A stretch of DNA of 64,000 bases. Source: an uncultured Stenotrophomonas sp. (lineage in GTDB: Bacteria; Pseudomonadota; Gammaproteobacteria; Xanthomonadales; Xanthomonadaceae). Location of the stretch: positions 496,001 through 560,000 of the forward strand of contig FLTS01000001.1 of assembly GCA_900078405.1 (NCBI GenBank), read 5' to 3'. The first letter of the stretch is position 1, and each line of letters begins with the position of its first letter. A program made the position numbers and the translations under genes. Shown here one piece after another: positions 1 through 10,688 of the stretch. A model generated the notes under the pieces. The model made no database searches and was not told where the DNA came from. It saw only the letters and a list, made by a program, of their open reading frames with translations.

Positions 1-238
1 CAACAAGGGCGATGCCGCGCAGGATTTTGAAGTGCGCGATTACCTGCAGCAGGGGCAGTGGCGCGACGTGCTCGATGGCGGCAGCGTGGCGGTGAAGGAC
101 GTGCTGCATGCCGAAGTGCCGGCGCATGGGGTCAAGGTGTTCGTGCTCGATGCGCCGGTGAAACAGCCACAATTGCAGGAGCGATTGGATGCGGCAATGG
201 CCGATCAGGCGGCGCGCGACACGCGCTTGGCGCAGTAG
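1..238 (+). CDS. C-terminal fragment, probable GH13 alpha-amylase-like enzyme (5' end outside window)
   Basis: Only the last 78 codons lie in the window, read from base 2 with no in-frame stop until TAG at 236-238. The tail has an alternating hydrophobic pattern ending in PAHGVKVFVLDAP, which resembles the small C-terminal beta domain that closes GH13 alpha-amylases and cyclodextrin glucanotransferases. A short charged helix follows. A LacI-family regulator lies about 0.6 kb downstream on the other strand, which would suit a maltodextrin locus. No catalytic residue is inside the window, so the family call rests on the tail and context only. Another carbohydrate enzyme with a C-terminal beta sandwich is possible. 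Confidence 0.4.
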   Translation, partial: NKGDAAQDFEVRDYLQQGQWRDVLDGGSVAVKDVLHAEVPAHGVKVFVLDAPVKQPQLQERLDAAMADQAARDTRLAQ

Positions 239-253
239 CCTTTGTGTCTCCCT

Positions 254-319
254 GTAAGAGCGACGCGAGTCGCGAGGGGCTGTACCGGGAAAGCCCATCG
301 CGACTCGCGTCGCTCCTAC
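254..319. repeat. GTAG-type (SMAG-like) inverted repeat pair
   Basis: The left arm starts GTAAGAGCGACGCGAGTCGC and the right arm is its near-perfect reverse complement ending in CTAC. The arms flank a linker of about 20 bases containing CCGGGAAAGCCC. Each arm also folds on itself (GCGACGCGAGTCGC). It lies between two same-strand genes. The same design recurs at 22770-22837 and 46506-46573. Confidence 0.85.
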
Positions 320-387
320 ATCGTTCCTGCGCCGCTTCTGCAGGGCGAGCATGGCTACAATCGCCACCTCAACGCCCATCCTCCACC

Positions 388-768
388 ATGAACACGCTTC
401 CCCCGCAGACCCCCGTCGAGACGCTGTTGCAGTCGGCAATGGACGGCAAGCTGCCGATCCGCGCCTTCATGCAGGCCTTCGTCGCTTCCGAGGTCGTGCT
501 GCTCACCGGCAGGCTGGTCACGCCCGACGGCAGCGGCTTCGATCCGCTGCTGTTCGACAAGCAGGGCGTGCTGCACGTGGCGGTGTTCACCGACATGGCA
601 CGGGTCGGCATCCATTCGCAGCAGGCGCCGCACCTGATCCGCTGGTTGATGCTGGACGCGCTGCGCCGCGTGCCGGGCGGCTATGGCGTGGTGATCAACC
701 CGGGCACGCCGCTGGGCTTTGAAATCGCGCCTTCGGGCGTGGGCGAACTGCTCAAGGATTTCGGCTGA
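388..768 (+). CDS. SseB N-terminal-domain family protein
   Basis: This 126-residue soluble protein has no signal peptide. The core stretch FDPLLFDKQGVLHVAVFTD, followed by a predicted helix-rich tail, resembles the SseB N-terminal domain family, small cytoplasmic proteins of unclear biochemical role linked to serine sensitivity in E. coli. ATG 388 is chosen because the hydrophilic protein starts there; codons upstream run through the repeat at 254-319. A TACAAT box at 356-361 is a candidate -10, and the same GCTACAAT string precedes gpmA. The gene stands alone between two GTAG repeats. Function beyond family membership is unknown. Confidence 0.7.
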   Translation: MNTLPPQTPVETLLQSAMDGKLPIRAFMQAFVASEVVLLTGRLVTPDGSGFDPLLFDKQGVLHVAVFTDMARVGIHSQQAPHLIRWLMLDALRRVPGGYGVVINPGTPLGFEIAPSGVGELLKDFG

Positions 769-772
769 TCCT

Positions 773-842
773 GTAGATGCGGGGCTTGCCCCGCATGGCG
801 CCTTTCCGGTAATGCCTCATACGGGGCAAGCCCCGCATCTAC
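773..842. repeat. GTAG-type (SMAG-like) inverted repeat pair, GATGCGGGG class
   Basis: GTAGATGCGGGGCTTGCCCC is followed by a linker and the reverse-complement arm ending in GCATCTAC. It starts 4 bases after the SseB-like gene stop. Its last bases (839-841) form the TAG stop codon of the oppositely oriented LacI-family gene. It could serve both convergent genes as an RNA 3' hairpin. Confidence 0.88.
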
Positions 843-1867
843 GCCCGCGACGATTCCCGCACTACCAGCTTCACCGGGATGCTGATCCCGTCCACCGTCT
901 CGCCCGCGATCAGCGCCAGCAGCTTGTCGACCAGCAACTGGCCGGCCTGGCGGGTGTCCTGCTGCACCGTGGTCAGCGGCGGCGATACCGAGGCTGCCAG
1001 CGGGATGTCGTCGAAACCGGTGACTGCCACGTCCCGCGGCACGTTCAGGCCATGCTCGCGCAGGGCGCGCATCGCGCCGATGGCGATCAGGTCGCTGGCC
1101 GCGCACACCGCATCGAAACGCTCGCCATCGGCCAGCAGCGCATGGCAGGCGGAATGGCCGGATTCCTCGGTGGTGATGGCGTCGTGCTGCAACGCCGGCT
1201 CGACGGCCAGCCCGCGCGCGCGCAACGCCTGCACATGGCCGCGATAGCGCTCTTCAAACTCGGGATAGTGGCTGGAGGCATGGCCGAGGAAGGCGATGCG
1301 GCGGCGGCCCTGGTCGAGCAGGTGGGTGGTGATGTCGAACCCACCCTGGAAGTTGTCGCTGCCCACCGACACGCCGGGCTGGCCGGGCAGCGCCGCGCCC
1401 CAGCGCACGAAGTGCGTGCCCTGCTCGACCAGCCGTTGCAGGCGCTCGACCGATTCGTGGTAGTCGCCATAGCCGAGCAGGATGATGCCGTCGGCCTTGT
1501 TGCTGTCCTCGAAGTCGGCATGCCAGTCGCTGGACAGCTGCTGGAACGACACCAGCAGGTCGTAGCCCTTCAGCGCGCAGGCGCGGGTGATCGAGCCCAG
1601 CATCGAGTGGAAGAACGGGTTGATCAGCGAATCGTCCGGGGTCGGGTCCTCGAAGAACAGCAGCGCCAGCGTGCCCGATTGCTGGCAGCGCAGGCTGGAG
1701 GCGTTCTTGTCCACCTTGTAGTTGAGCTGCCGGGCGATCTCGAGAATGCGCTTGCGGGTCTCGGCGTTGACCATCGGGCTGCCACGCAGCGCGCGCGACA
1801 CCGTGGGCTGCGAGACGCCCGCCATGTGCGCGATGTCCAGTGACGTGGCTTTGCCCTTGATGACCAT
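839..1867 (-). CDS. LacI/GalR-family transcriptional regulator
   Basis: A DNA-binding repressor of sugar-use genes, 342 residues, typical family length. The N-terminal helix-turn-helix is clear at about residues 8-32 ([20 protein letters not shown]), followed by the hinge helix and a periplasmic-binding-protein-like effector domain with FDDIPLA near the end, as in CcpA/PurR-like members. I chose the ATG at 1867. An upstream in-frame ATG at 1918 would add 17 non-homologous residues before the HTH. The stop codon TAG is formed by the last arm of the GTAG repeat. The nearby amylase-like fragment suggests maltodextrin control, but this is inference; the true regulon and effector cannot be read here. 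Confidence 0.9.
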   Translation of the reverse strand: MVIKGKATSLDIAHMAGVSQPTVSRALRGSPMVNAETRKRILEIARQLNYKVDKNASSLRCQQSGTLALLFFEDPTPDDSLINPFFHSMLGSITRACALKGYDLLVSFQQLSSDWHADFEDSNKADGIILLGYGDYHESVERLQRLVEQGTHFVRWGAALPGQPGVSVGSDNFQGGFDITTHLLDQGRRRIAFLGHASSHYPEFEERYRGHVQALRARGLAVEPALQHDAITTEESGHSACHALLADGERFDAVCAASDLIAIGAMRALREHGLNVPRDVAVTGFDDIPLAASVSPPLTTVQQDTRQAGQLLVDKLLALIAGETVDGISIPVKLVVRESSRA

Positions 1868-2119
1868 CTTTGCCGGCAGCGTGAAGACGCCGGCCATCAT
1901 GCCATGTCCGCTGGACAATGGGCCGGATATGCTGCCGGCGTAGGGTTTGGCCGTGTCGCGCCGTCGGCACAGTGCCTTGTTGGGCGGCCGTCGGCCGGTA
2001 CCGCGGCCGATGCGCTAAGATTCGTCCCCTGTCTCCCCCGTGCCAGTGGCAGGGTGGAATGGATGCGGGCCCGCAGCAGGCCCGGCGCACCCCGGCACAC
2101 AACGCAAAGAGCGAATCAC

Positions 2120-2656
2120 ATGGCCCGCGGCATCAACAAAGTCATCCTGGTCGGCAACCTCGGCAACGACCCGGACGTGAAATACACCCAGAGCGGCATG
2201 GCCGTGACCCGCATCAGCCTGGCCACCACCAGCGTGCGCAAGGACCGCGACGGCAACAACCAGGAGCGCACCGAATGGCATCGCGTGGTGTTTTTCGGCA
2301 AGCTCGGTGAAATCGCCGGCGAGTACCTGCGCAAGGGCTCGCAGGTCTACGTCGAAGGCGAGCTGCGCTACGACAAGTACACCGGCCAGGACGGCGTGGA
2401 GAAGTACAGCACCGACATCGTCGCCAACGAGATGCAGATGCTTGGCGGTCGCGGTGAAGGTGGCGGTGGTGGTGGCTACGGCGGCGACCGCCCGCAGCGC
2501 CAGCAGGCCCCGCGCCAGCAGGGCGGCGGCCAAGGTGGCTACGGCAATCAGGAGCAGGGCGGCGGTTACGGCCAGCGCCCGCAGCGCCAGGCTCCGGCCC
2601 AGCAGCCGGCCGCGCCGCCGATGGACGACTTCGCCGACGACGACATTCCGTTCTAA
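2120..2656 (+). CDS. ssb: Single-stranded DNA-binding protein
   Basis: Protects and organises single-stranded DNA in replication, repair and recombination. The 178-residue protein has the canonical layout: an OB-fold over about residues 1-110 starting [19 protein letters not shown], a Gly/Gln/Arg-rich flexible linker, and the acidic partner-binding tip [10 protein letters not shown] at the very C terminus. Length matches E. coli SSB (178). ATG 2120 begins exactly at the conserved N terminus. The upstream 252-bp gap holds a possible -10 (TAAGAT, 2016-2021) without a good -35. A strong bidirectional hairpin follows. The gene is monocistronic here, not next to uvrA as in E. coli. Confidence 0.98.
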   Translation: MARGINKVILVGNLGNDPDVKYTQSGMAVTRISLATTSVRKDRDGNNQERTEWHRVVFFGKLGEIAGEYLRKGSQVYVEGELRYDKYTGQDGVEKYSTDIVANEMQMLGGRGEGGGGGGYGGDRPQRQQAPRQQGGGQGGYGNQEQGGGYGQRPQRQAPAQQPAAPPMDDFADDDIPF

Positions 2657-2676
2657 TTGTCGGCGTCGCAGACGAT

Positions 2677-2716
2677 GCAAACACGAACCCCGGCGCAAGC
2701 CGGGGTTCGTGTTTGC
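2677..2716. terminator. Bidirectional terminator between ssb and the POT transporter gene
   Basis: A perfect 18-bp stem (GCAAACACGAACCCCGGC and its complement) with a 4-base GCAA loop. It lies 20 bases after the ssb stop and 16 bases after the stop of the convergent transporter gene, so it can end transcription from both sides. Confidence 0.9.
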
Positions 2717-2732
2717 GTAGAGCATGGGCGGC

Positions 2733-4496
2733 TCAACGCGTGCCGCGCATCATCCGCTTGAGCAGCGGCGAGGCCAGCAGCGCGAGCAGGGCGCAGCCCA
2801 GGCCGATCCACATCAGCAGCCAGAACAGGTGTTCGTAGCGGGCGGCGGCCTCGGCGAGGTTCATGACTTCGCCCTCGGGTACGTCGATGGCGGCAAGCTT
2901 GCCGAACAGCGCGGCCAGCGTCTCGGAGAAGGCGGTGGCGAGGAACCAGGTGCCCATCATCAGGCTGACCACGCGCGGTGCCGCCAGTTGGGTGACCGCC
3001 GACAGGCCGACCGGCGACAGGCACATTTCGCCGATTTCGAGGATCAGGTAGGCCAGCACCAGCCACCACACGCTGGCCATCTGCCCGGTGGCGCCGACGT
3101 GCTGTGCGGCCAGCGCCAGCGGCACGAACGACAACGCGCCGAACACCAGCCCGAACGAGGACTTCAGCGGCTTGGACGGGTCCAGCCGGCGTTTGTCCAG
3201 CCACGCCCACAGCGCGGCGAACAGCGGCGCCAGCAGCACCAGGAACAGTGCGCCGAGGTAGGTCAGCGAGCCGGCGCTCTGCGGCAGCACCAGGCAGTCG
3301 CGCACCAGCATCACCAGCATCGCCGCGACGATGATGGCGAACAGCAGGCGCGGCGCGTTCGAGGCCGGGTTGCGGTCGGACAGCCTGGCCGCCACCACGA
3401 AGCCCAGCGGCGCCAGCAGCAGCGAGGCGATCGACCACGGCAGCGGGGTGCCGTCGCGCACCACCAGCGCCGGCACCAGATCCTTGGTCAACAGCCGGTC
3501 GGTGAAGGTGACCCATGAACCATAGGTCTGCTCGTACAGGGTGAAGAACACCAGCGCCATGAAGATCAGCACCATCAGCGCGATCATCTGCTGGCGCTGC
3601 ACCGGCGTGCACTGGGTGCCGGTGAACCAGGCGAACCACAGCAGCACGCCGGCCAGCACCACGATCATCAGCATCAGCGCCAGGCTGAGTTCGCCGCCGA
3701 GCGCGAATGCGCCATTGGCCGCGGCCCACATCAGCGCCGCCACCGGCAGCACGCCGACCAAGGCGACGGCATAGATCAGCCACTCGCGCGGCAGCCCGGC
3801 CACGCGTTCGCGCAGTGTCGCCGGTTGCGGTGGCTCGGCGTGGCCGTGCAGGTATTTCTGCCCCCACAGGAACATCGCCAGCCCGACCAGCATGCCGATG
3901 CCGGCCGCGCCGAAGCCGTACTTCCAGCCGTAGGCTTCGCCGAGGAAGCCGCATACCAGCGAGGCGAACAGCGCGCCGAGGTTGATGCCGGCGTAGAACA
4001 GCGAGAAGCCCGAGTCGCGGCGCGGGTCGTTTTCCGGGTAGAGCTTGCCGACGATGGTGGAGATGTTGGGCTTGAGAAAGCCCACGCCCATGATGATCAG
4101 CGCCAGCGACAGGTAGGTCACGGTCAACGCGGCTTCGTCGCGCACCACCTCGCCTCCGACGCGGGTTGCTTCATGGCCTTCGAATGCCATGCCGACGTGG
4201 CCCAGCACCAGCAGGACGCCGCCGAACACCACCGCCTTGCGCATGCCCAGCCAGCGGTCGGCGAGCAGGCCGCCGAACACCGGGATGCAATAGACCAGCC
4301 CGCCGTAGGCGCCGAGCAGGTCCAGCCCGGCCTTGTCACCGAACAGGTGGTACTTGGTCAGGTACAACAGCAGCAACGCCTTCATCCCGTAGAAGGAGAA
4401 GCGCTCCCACATCTCGGTGAAGAAGCAGACGTAGACGCCCTTGGGATGGCCGAGGAAGTCGTCCGTGCGCGCGGCGGGCAGGGGAATGGCGGACAT
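2733..4496 (-). CDS. POT/PTR2-family proton-coupled oligopeptide transporter
   Basis: An inner-membrane MFS symporter for di- and tripeptides, 587 residues, somewhat longer than the usual 490-520, with about 14 hydrophobic segments. The PTR2 signature EMWERFSFYG lies at residues 28-37 and the FYAGINLGAL stretch (second PTR2 motif) in the fourth-fifth helix region. The start ATG at 4496 is placed just before the first signature. A TATACT -10 on the minus strand at 4531-4526 gives a leader of about 20-25 bases. It is divergent from an OPT transporter, and an S9 peptidase follows on the other side, suggesting a peptide-scavenging neighbourhood. Substrate range cannot be told from sequence. Confidence 0.95.
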   Translation of the reverse strand: MSAIPLPAARTDDFLGHPKGVYVCFFTEMWERFSFYGMKALLLLYLTKYHLFGDKAGLDLLGAYGGLVYCIPVFGGLLADRWLGMRKAVVFGGVLLVLGHVGMAFEGHEATRVGGEVVRDEAALTVTYLSLALIIMGVGFLKPNISTIVGKLYPENDPRRDSGFSLFYAGINLGALFASLVCGFLGEAYGWKYGFGAAGIGMLVGLAMFLWGQKYLHGHAEPPQPATLRERVAGLPREWLIYAVALVGVLPVAALMWAAANGAFALGGELSLALMLMIVVLAGVLLWFAWFTGTQCTPVQRQQMIALMVLIFMALVFFTLYEQTYGSWVTFTDRLLTKDLVPALVVRDGTPLPWSIASLLLAPLGFVVAARLSDRNPASNAPRLLFAIIVAAMLVMLVRDCLVLPQSAGSLTYLGALFLVLLAPLFAALWAWLDKRRLDPSKPLKSSFGLVFGALSFVPLALAAQHVGATGQMASVWWLVLAYLILEIGEMCLSPVGLSAVTQLAAPRVVSLMMGTWFLATAFSETLAALFGKLAAIDVPEGEVMNLAEAAARYEHLFWLLMWIGLGCALLALLASPLLKRMMRGTR

Positions 4497-4525
4497 TGAT
4501 GAATGCTGGCGGCGGAAAGTCCGCG

Positions 4526-4531
4526 AGTATA
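4526..4531 (-). promoter_or_regulatory. Candidate -10 box of the POT transporter gene
   Basis: TATACT on the minus strand, 30 bases upstream of the ATG at 4496. The expected -35 position reads GGTGCC, a weak match, so the promoter is plausible rather than proven. Confidence 0.45.
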
Positions 4532-4667
4532 GGCGCGGACCCGCCGCCGGCACCGGGCCGTGGCATGCCCGTGCGCGGCCCTGCCGGCGATTGCCGCATC
4601 GCGGCTGGACTTGCCGCGGAGCGGACGCTAGCGTGACGAAGTTTTTTGCCAGCCAGGGATTTTCCCC

Positions 4668-6626
4668 ATGAACAACGCTGCACCCCGGCAGCTCACCTTT
4701 CGCGCGGTGCTGCTCGCCGTCGTGCTGGCGGTGATCCTGTCCGCCGCCAATGCCTACCTCGGCCTGTTCGCCGGCCTGACCATCGCCACCGCCATCCCGG
4801 CCGCCGTCGTCTCGATGGGCGTGCTGCGCCTGCTCGGTGGCGGCACCATTTTGGAGAACAACATCGTCCAGACCGGCGCCTCGGCCGGCTCGTCGATCGC
4901 CGCCGGCGTGATCTTCACCATCCCGGCGCTGGTCATCATGGGCTACTGGCCGGACTTCAAGTACTGGTGGGTGCTGGGCATCGCCGGCCTCGGCGGCTTG
5001 CTGGGTGTGCTGTTCTCGGTGCCGCTGCGGCGCTCGATGATTGTCGAGGACCCGCTGCCGTTCCCCGAGGGCAAGGCCGCGGCCGAAGTGCTCAAGGCCG
5101 GCGAGAACCCGGGCCCGGGCATGAAGATCCTCGGCGTTTCCGCTGCCATCGGCGGGCTGGTCAAGCTGGCCGCGGCCTCGGGCCTGCGCCTGCTGCCCGA
5201 TGCATGGACGCAGTCGGCCTACGTCGGCGGCTCCAAGGTCACCGCCTTCATCGGCACCAACCTGTCGCCGGCGCTGCTGGGCGTGGGTTACATCGTCGGC
5301 CTGAACGTCGGCATCGTGGTGGTGTCCGGCTCGATCCTGTCCTGGCACATCGCCATTCCGCTGTACCAGGCGTTCTTCATCGACGGCAACCCGGCGCTGG
5401 CCGGTGCCATCGCCGATGCCGGCGCCAGTGATGCGGCGTTTGCCATCTGGGGCTCGCAGATCCGCTACCTCGGTGTGGGCGCGATGCTGATCGGCGGCGT
5501 GTGGACGCTGTTCTCGCTGCGCAAATCGCTGCTCAAGGGCATCAAGAGCGGCTTCGCCGCCGCGCGCAAGAGCGCCGGCTCGGTGCAACTGGCCGAGACC
5601 GAGCGCGACCTGCCGATGAAGTGGATGCTGGTGGCGCTGGTGGCCTTCACCCTGCCGCTGCTGGGCCTGTACCAGGCCATCGTCGGGCAGTGGCATGTGA
5701 GCATTCCGATGACGATCATCATGATCGTGGCCGGTTTCCTGTTCGTGTCGGTGTCGGCCTACCTGGCCGGCCTGATCGGCTCGTCCAACAACCCGGTGTC
5801 GGGCATCACCATCTCCACCATCCTGTTCGCCTCGGCGGTGCTGGTGCTGCTGATGGGCCGAGACTCGGCGCTGGGCCCGGTGGCGGCGATCATGATCGGC
5901 GCGGTGGTGTGCTGCGCGGCCGCGGTGGGCGGTGACAACCTGCAGGACCTCAAGGCCGGCTACCTGGTCGGTGCCACGCCGTGGAAGCAGCAGCTGATGC
6001 TGGGCATCGGCGCGTTCTCCTGCGCGCTGATCATGGCGCCGGTGCTGAACCTGCTGGCCCATGCCTACGGCATCGGTGCGCCGACCGCCGAACATCCCAA
6101 TGCGCTGGCCGCACCGCAGGCCAACCTGATGGCCTCGGTGGCGCGCGGCCTGTTCGGTGGCGAGCTGCCGTGGGCCATGATCGCCCTGGGCACCGGCGTC
6201 GGCGCGGTCATCATCGCCATCGACGAATGGCTGAAGAAGACCGGCAAGCGCTTCCGCGTGCCGGTGCTGGCCGCGGCCATCGGCATCTACCTGCCGCTGG
6301 AGCTGATGGTGCCGATCTTCCTCGGCGGCCTGCTGGCGCACCTGGTCGAGCGTTTCCACAAACTCAAGCCCGACGACGAGGACGGCCGCGACCGCGTGCA
6401 CCGCCCGGGCGTGCTGTTCGCCGCCGGCCTGATCACCGGCGAGGCGCTGATGGGCATCGCCATCGCGATCCCGATCGTGGCCAGCGGCCGTGGCGACGTG
6501 CTGGCGGTGCCGCTGGGCGGCTTCGCCGGTACCTGGGCCGGGCTCTCGGCCTGGGTGGGATTGTTCGTGCTGTTCCTGGTCGGCCTGCTGCTGTACCGGA
6601 TCGGCAAGAAGGGCGAGCAGGCGTGA
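4668..6626 (+). CDS. OPT-family oligopeptide transporter
   Basis: A 652-residue polytopic inner-membrane protein of the oligopeptide transporter superfamily. About 15 hydrophobic segments are visible, starting at residue 10 (AVLLAVVLAVILSAANAYLG). The N-terminal repeat region NAYLGLFAGLTIATAIPAAV is typical of prokaryotic OPT members, and a long basic cytoplasmic loop lies near residues 280-310. These proteins import peptides or metal-peptide conjugates; the bacterial substrate is usually unknown. It is divergently transcribed from the POT transporter 171 bp away and followed by an inverted repeat and an S9 peptidase gene, so two unrelated peptide importers share one control region. Confidence 0.92.
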   Translation: MNNAAPRQLTFRAVLLAVVLAVILSAANAYLGLFAGLTIATAIPAAVVSMGVLRLLGGGTILENNIVQTGASAGSSIAAGVIFTIPALVIMGYWPDFKYWWVLGIAGLGGLLGVLFSVPLRRSMIVEDPLPFPEGKAAAEVLKAGENPGPGMKILGVSAAIGGLVKLAAASGLRLLPDAWTQSAYVGGSKVTAFIGTNLSPALLGVGYIVGLNVGIVVVSGSILSWHIAIPLYQAFFIDGNPALAGAIADAGASDAAFAIWGSQIRYLGVGAMLIGGVWTLFSLRKSLLKGIKSGFAAARKSAGSVQLAETERDLPMKWMLVALVAFTLPLLGLYQAIVGQWHVSIPMTIIMIVAGFLFVSVSAYLAGLIGSSNNPVSGITISTILFASAVLVLLMGRDSALGPVAAIMIGAVVCCAAAVGGDNLQDLKAGYLVGATPWKQQLMLGIGAFSCALIMAPVLNLLAHAYGIGAPTAEHPNALAAPQANLMASVARGLFGGELPWAMIALGTGVGAVIIAIDEWLKKTGKRFRVPVLAAAIGIYLPLELMVPIFLGGLLAHLVERFHKLKPDDEDGRDRVHRPGVLFAAGLITGEALMGIAIAIPIVASGRGDVLAVPLGGFAGTWAGLSAWVGLFVLFLVGLLLYRIGKKGEQA

Positions 6627-6629
6627 TGG

Positions 6630-6751
6630 GGCGAGGAACGAGTGGAGAGGAGCGAGGAACGAGTGAAAGCAAGGTCGAAGCAATGACCGCGCGTTTGCCG
6701 TTGTTCCTGCGCTTTCTCGTTCCTCGCTCCTCTCCACTCGTTCCTCGTTCC
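6630..6751. repeat. Long inverted repeat with GAACGAGTG sub-repeats
   Basis: A left arm at 6630-6669 and a right arm at 6711-6751 are complementary over about 40 bases with few mismatches. They are built from the units GGAACGAGTGGAGAGGAGCG and GAGGAACGAGTG. It differs from the GTAG repeats. Related elements are at 29930-30020 and, more degraded, 59842-59927. Confidence 0.8.
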
Positions 6752-6831
6752 AAAGCATGACTTCATGCCTTTGCATGGCGGCAAGGCCGCCACCTACCAT
6801 CCGTTTTTCGCTCTTTCCGGGGAGATAACCC

Positions 6832-8940
<2,109 letters not shown>

Positions 8941-8951
8941 GCTGCACACAG

Positions 8952-8979
8952 GACGCGCCGGCAACGGCGCGTCTTTTCT
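8952..8979 (+). terminator. Intrinsic terminator after the S9 peptidase gene
   Basis: Stem GACGCGCCG / CGGCGCGTC with a GCAA loop, followed by TTTTCTT. It starts 12 bases after the stop codon. Confidence 0.88.
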
Positions 8980-9044
8980 TCCGCGACGCGGGCCAGTCGG
9001 CACGTGTTTCGTGCTACCGGATTCGATCGACAGGAGCGGGCTTG

Positions 9045-10295
9045 ATGCCGACCGAAAGCAATACCTCCCTCATCACCAACGACATCGTCGGCCTCGGTCT
9101 GATCGCCGCGACGCTGGCGCTGATCTTCTGGCTGGCCAGCGGGCCGACACCCTTCTGGAAGAAGTTCTTCGCCTGGGTGCCGGCGCTGCTGCTGTGCTAC
9201 TTCGTGCCGGCCATCTACAACACCGCCGGCATCATCGACGGCCACGGCACCAGGCTGTACAACCCGATCGCCCGTGACGTGCTGCTGCCGGCGGCGCTGG
9301 TGCTGCTGACCCTGTCCATCGACCTGAAGGGCATCATCCGCCTCGGGCCGAAACTGCTGCTGATGTTCGTCACCGGTACCGCGGGCATCGTGCTGGGCGC
9401 GGCGGTGTCGTTCCAGATCATGAAGTTCATCCACCCGCAGACCGTGGCCGGCGATACCTGGGCCGGCATGGCCGCGCTGGCCGGCAGCTGGATCGGCGGC
9501 GGCGCCAATATGGCCGCCATGCGCGAGACCTTCAACGTCGATGCCACCACCTTCGGCCAGTTCGCGGTGGTGGACGTGGCCTGCGCCAGCCTGTGGATGG
9601 CGGTGCTGCTGTGGCTGGCCGGACGCTCGCCGGCCATCGACGCGCGCACCGGTGCCGACACCTCGGCGATCGACGACATGAAGCGCCGCATCGCCGAGTA
9701 CGAGGCGAAGCGCGCGCGCAACCCGAGCCTGACCGACCTGATGGTGATCGTCGGCGTCGGCCTGGGCGTGGTCGGGCTGGCGCATGCGCTGGCGGTGCCG
9801 CTGGCGGAGTGGTTCGGTACCAATGTCAGCTGGGCGGCCAAGGCCTCGCTGAACTCGGCTTTCGTCTGGGTGGTGATGCTTTCCACCATCATCGGCCTGC
9901 TGCTGAGCTTCACCCCCGTGCGCAACCTGGAAGCGGCCGGCGCCTCGAAGATCGGTACGTTGTTCCTGTATTTCCTGATCGCCTGCATCGGCATGCAGAT
10001 GGACCTGCTGTCGCTGGCCGACCGGCCGTGGCTGTTCCTGCTGGGCGTGATCTGGATGGGTGTGCATATCGGCCTGCTGTACCTGATGGGCCGGTTGCTG
10101 CGCACGCCGCTGTTCTTCTTCGCCATCGGCTCGCAGGGCAACATCGGTGCGGCCGCCTCGGCGCCGGTGGTGGCCGCGGCCTTCCACCCGACGCTGGCGC
10201 CGGTGGGCGTGCTGCTGGGCACGGTGGGTTACGCCACCGGCACCGTCATCGCCTACATGACCGGGCTGATGCTCAAGTGGATGGCCGGCGCGTAG
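9045..10295 (+). CDS. DUF819-family integral membrane protein
   Basis: A 416-residue protein with about 10-11 hydrophobic helices and a cytoplasmic charged loop near residues 210-230 (DDMKRRIAEYEAKRARNPSL). The pattern, including GSWIGGGANMAAM in the first half and GNIGAAASAPVVAAA in the second, matches the DUF819 (YjcL-like) family, whose inverted halves suggest a transporter. No substrate is established. ATG 9045 is preceded by CAGGAGCGGG, a good ribosome binding site; the TTG three bases upstream is less likely. The TAG stop lies in a GTAG that begins a GGTCGGG-type palindrome. The gene appears to be monocistronic. Confidence 0.85.
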   Translation: MPTESNTSLITNDIVGLGLIAATLALIFWLASGPTPFWKKFFAWVPALLLCYFVPAIYNTAGIIDGHGTRLYNPIARDVLLPAALVLLTLSIDLKGIIRLGPKLLLMFVTGTAGIVLGAAVSFQIMKFIHPQTVAGDTWAGMAALAGSWIGGGANMAAMRETFNVDATTFGQFAVVDVACASLWMAVLLWLAGRSPAIDARTGADTSAIDDMKRRIAEYEAKRARNPSLTDLMVIVGVGLGVVGLAHALAVPLAEWFGTNVSWAAKASLNSAFVWVVMLSTIIGLLLSFTPVRNLEAAGASKIGTLFLYFLIACIGMQMDLLSLADRPWLFLLGVIWMGVHIGLLYLMGRLLRTPLFFFAIGSQGNIGAAASAPVVAAAFHPTLAPVGVLLGTVGYATGTVIAYMTGLMLKWMAGA

Positions 10296-10300
10296 GGCCG

Positions 10301-10335
10301 CTGCCCGCAGGTCGGGTTACGCCCCCGACCACCTG
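10301..10335. repeat. GGTCGGG/CCCGACC palindrome
   Basis: GCAGGTCGGG, a short spacer, then CCCGACCACCTGC; the stem is 10310-10330. It directly follows the DUF819 stop. The same theme appears at 39684-39703, 44635-44659 and 54527-54548. Confidence 0.6.
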
Positions 10336-10340
10336 CTTGC

Positions 10341-10410
10341 GTAGGTGCGGGGCTTGCCCCGCACGTGGCTTTCCCGGTGAAGCCCCATGCGGGGCAAGCC
10401 CCGCATCTAC
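10341..10410. repeat. GTAG-type (SMAG-like) inverted repeat pair, GATGCGGGG class
   Basis: GTAGGTGCGGGGCTTGCCCC, a linker with TTTCCCGGTGAAGCCCC, then GGGGCAAGCCCCGCATCTAC. It is nearly identical to the copy at 773-842. Confidence 0.88.
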
Positions 10411-10418
10411 ATGAAGAG

Positions 10419-10440
10419 AAGGCCGCCTTTCGGCGGCCTT
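10419..10440. terminator. Bidirectional terminator between the DUF819 gene and ybdD
   Basis: Stem AAGGCCGCC / GGCGGCCTT with a TTTC loop, located between convergent genes, 24 bases beyond the ybdD stop on the minus strand. Confidence 0.8.
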
Positions 10441-10463
10441 CCGTGTTCTGCATCATTGTCGGC

Positions 10464-10688
10464 TCAGCAGCAGCGGAACCCGCCCCTGCCGCCGAAGCGC
10501 GCTTCCTGACGCTCGCGGAAGAAGGTCTTGTAGTCCATGACCTCGCGGTCCGGGTGCTTTTCCTGCATGTGCCGCACGTAGTTGTCGTAGTCCGGTACGC
10601 CACAGCACAGCCGCGCGGTCTGCACCAGGCGCCGCCAAGTACGGCGGAACGCCTGGTGCTGGCCGACAGGGACCAGCGCGGTACCCAT
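10464..10688 (-). CDS. ybdD: YbdD/YjiX-family small protein (DUF466)
   Basis: A 74-residue soluble protein with the family core [20 protein letters not shown] and a C-terminal [11 protein letters not shown] tail. In enterobacteria a paralogue always follows cstA or btsT, and the same order is kept here. Its ATG overlaps the cstA stop by one base in TAATG, so translation is probably coupled to cstA at a fixed ratio. It likely acts with the transporter at the membrane; its biochemical role is not established in the family. Confidence 0.92.
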   Translation of the reverse strand: MGTALVPVGQHQAFRRTWRRLVQTARLCCGVPDYDNYVRHMQEKHPDREVMDYKTFFRERQEARFGGRGGFRCC

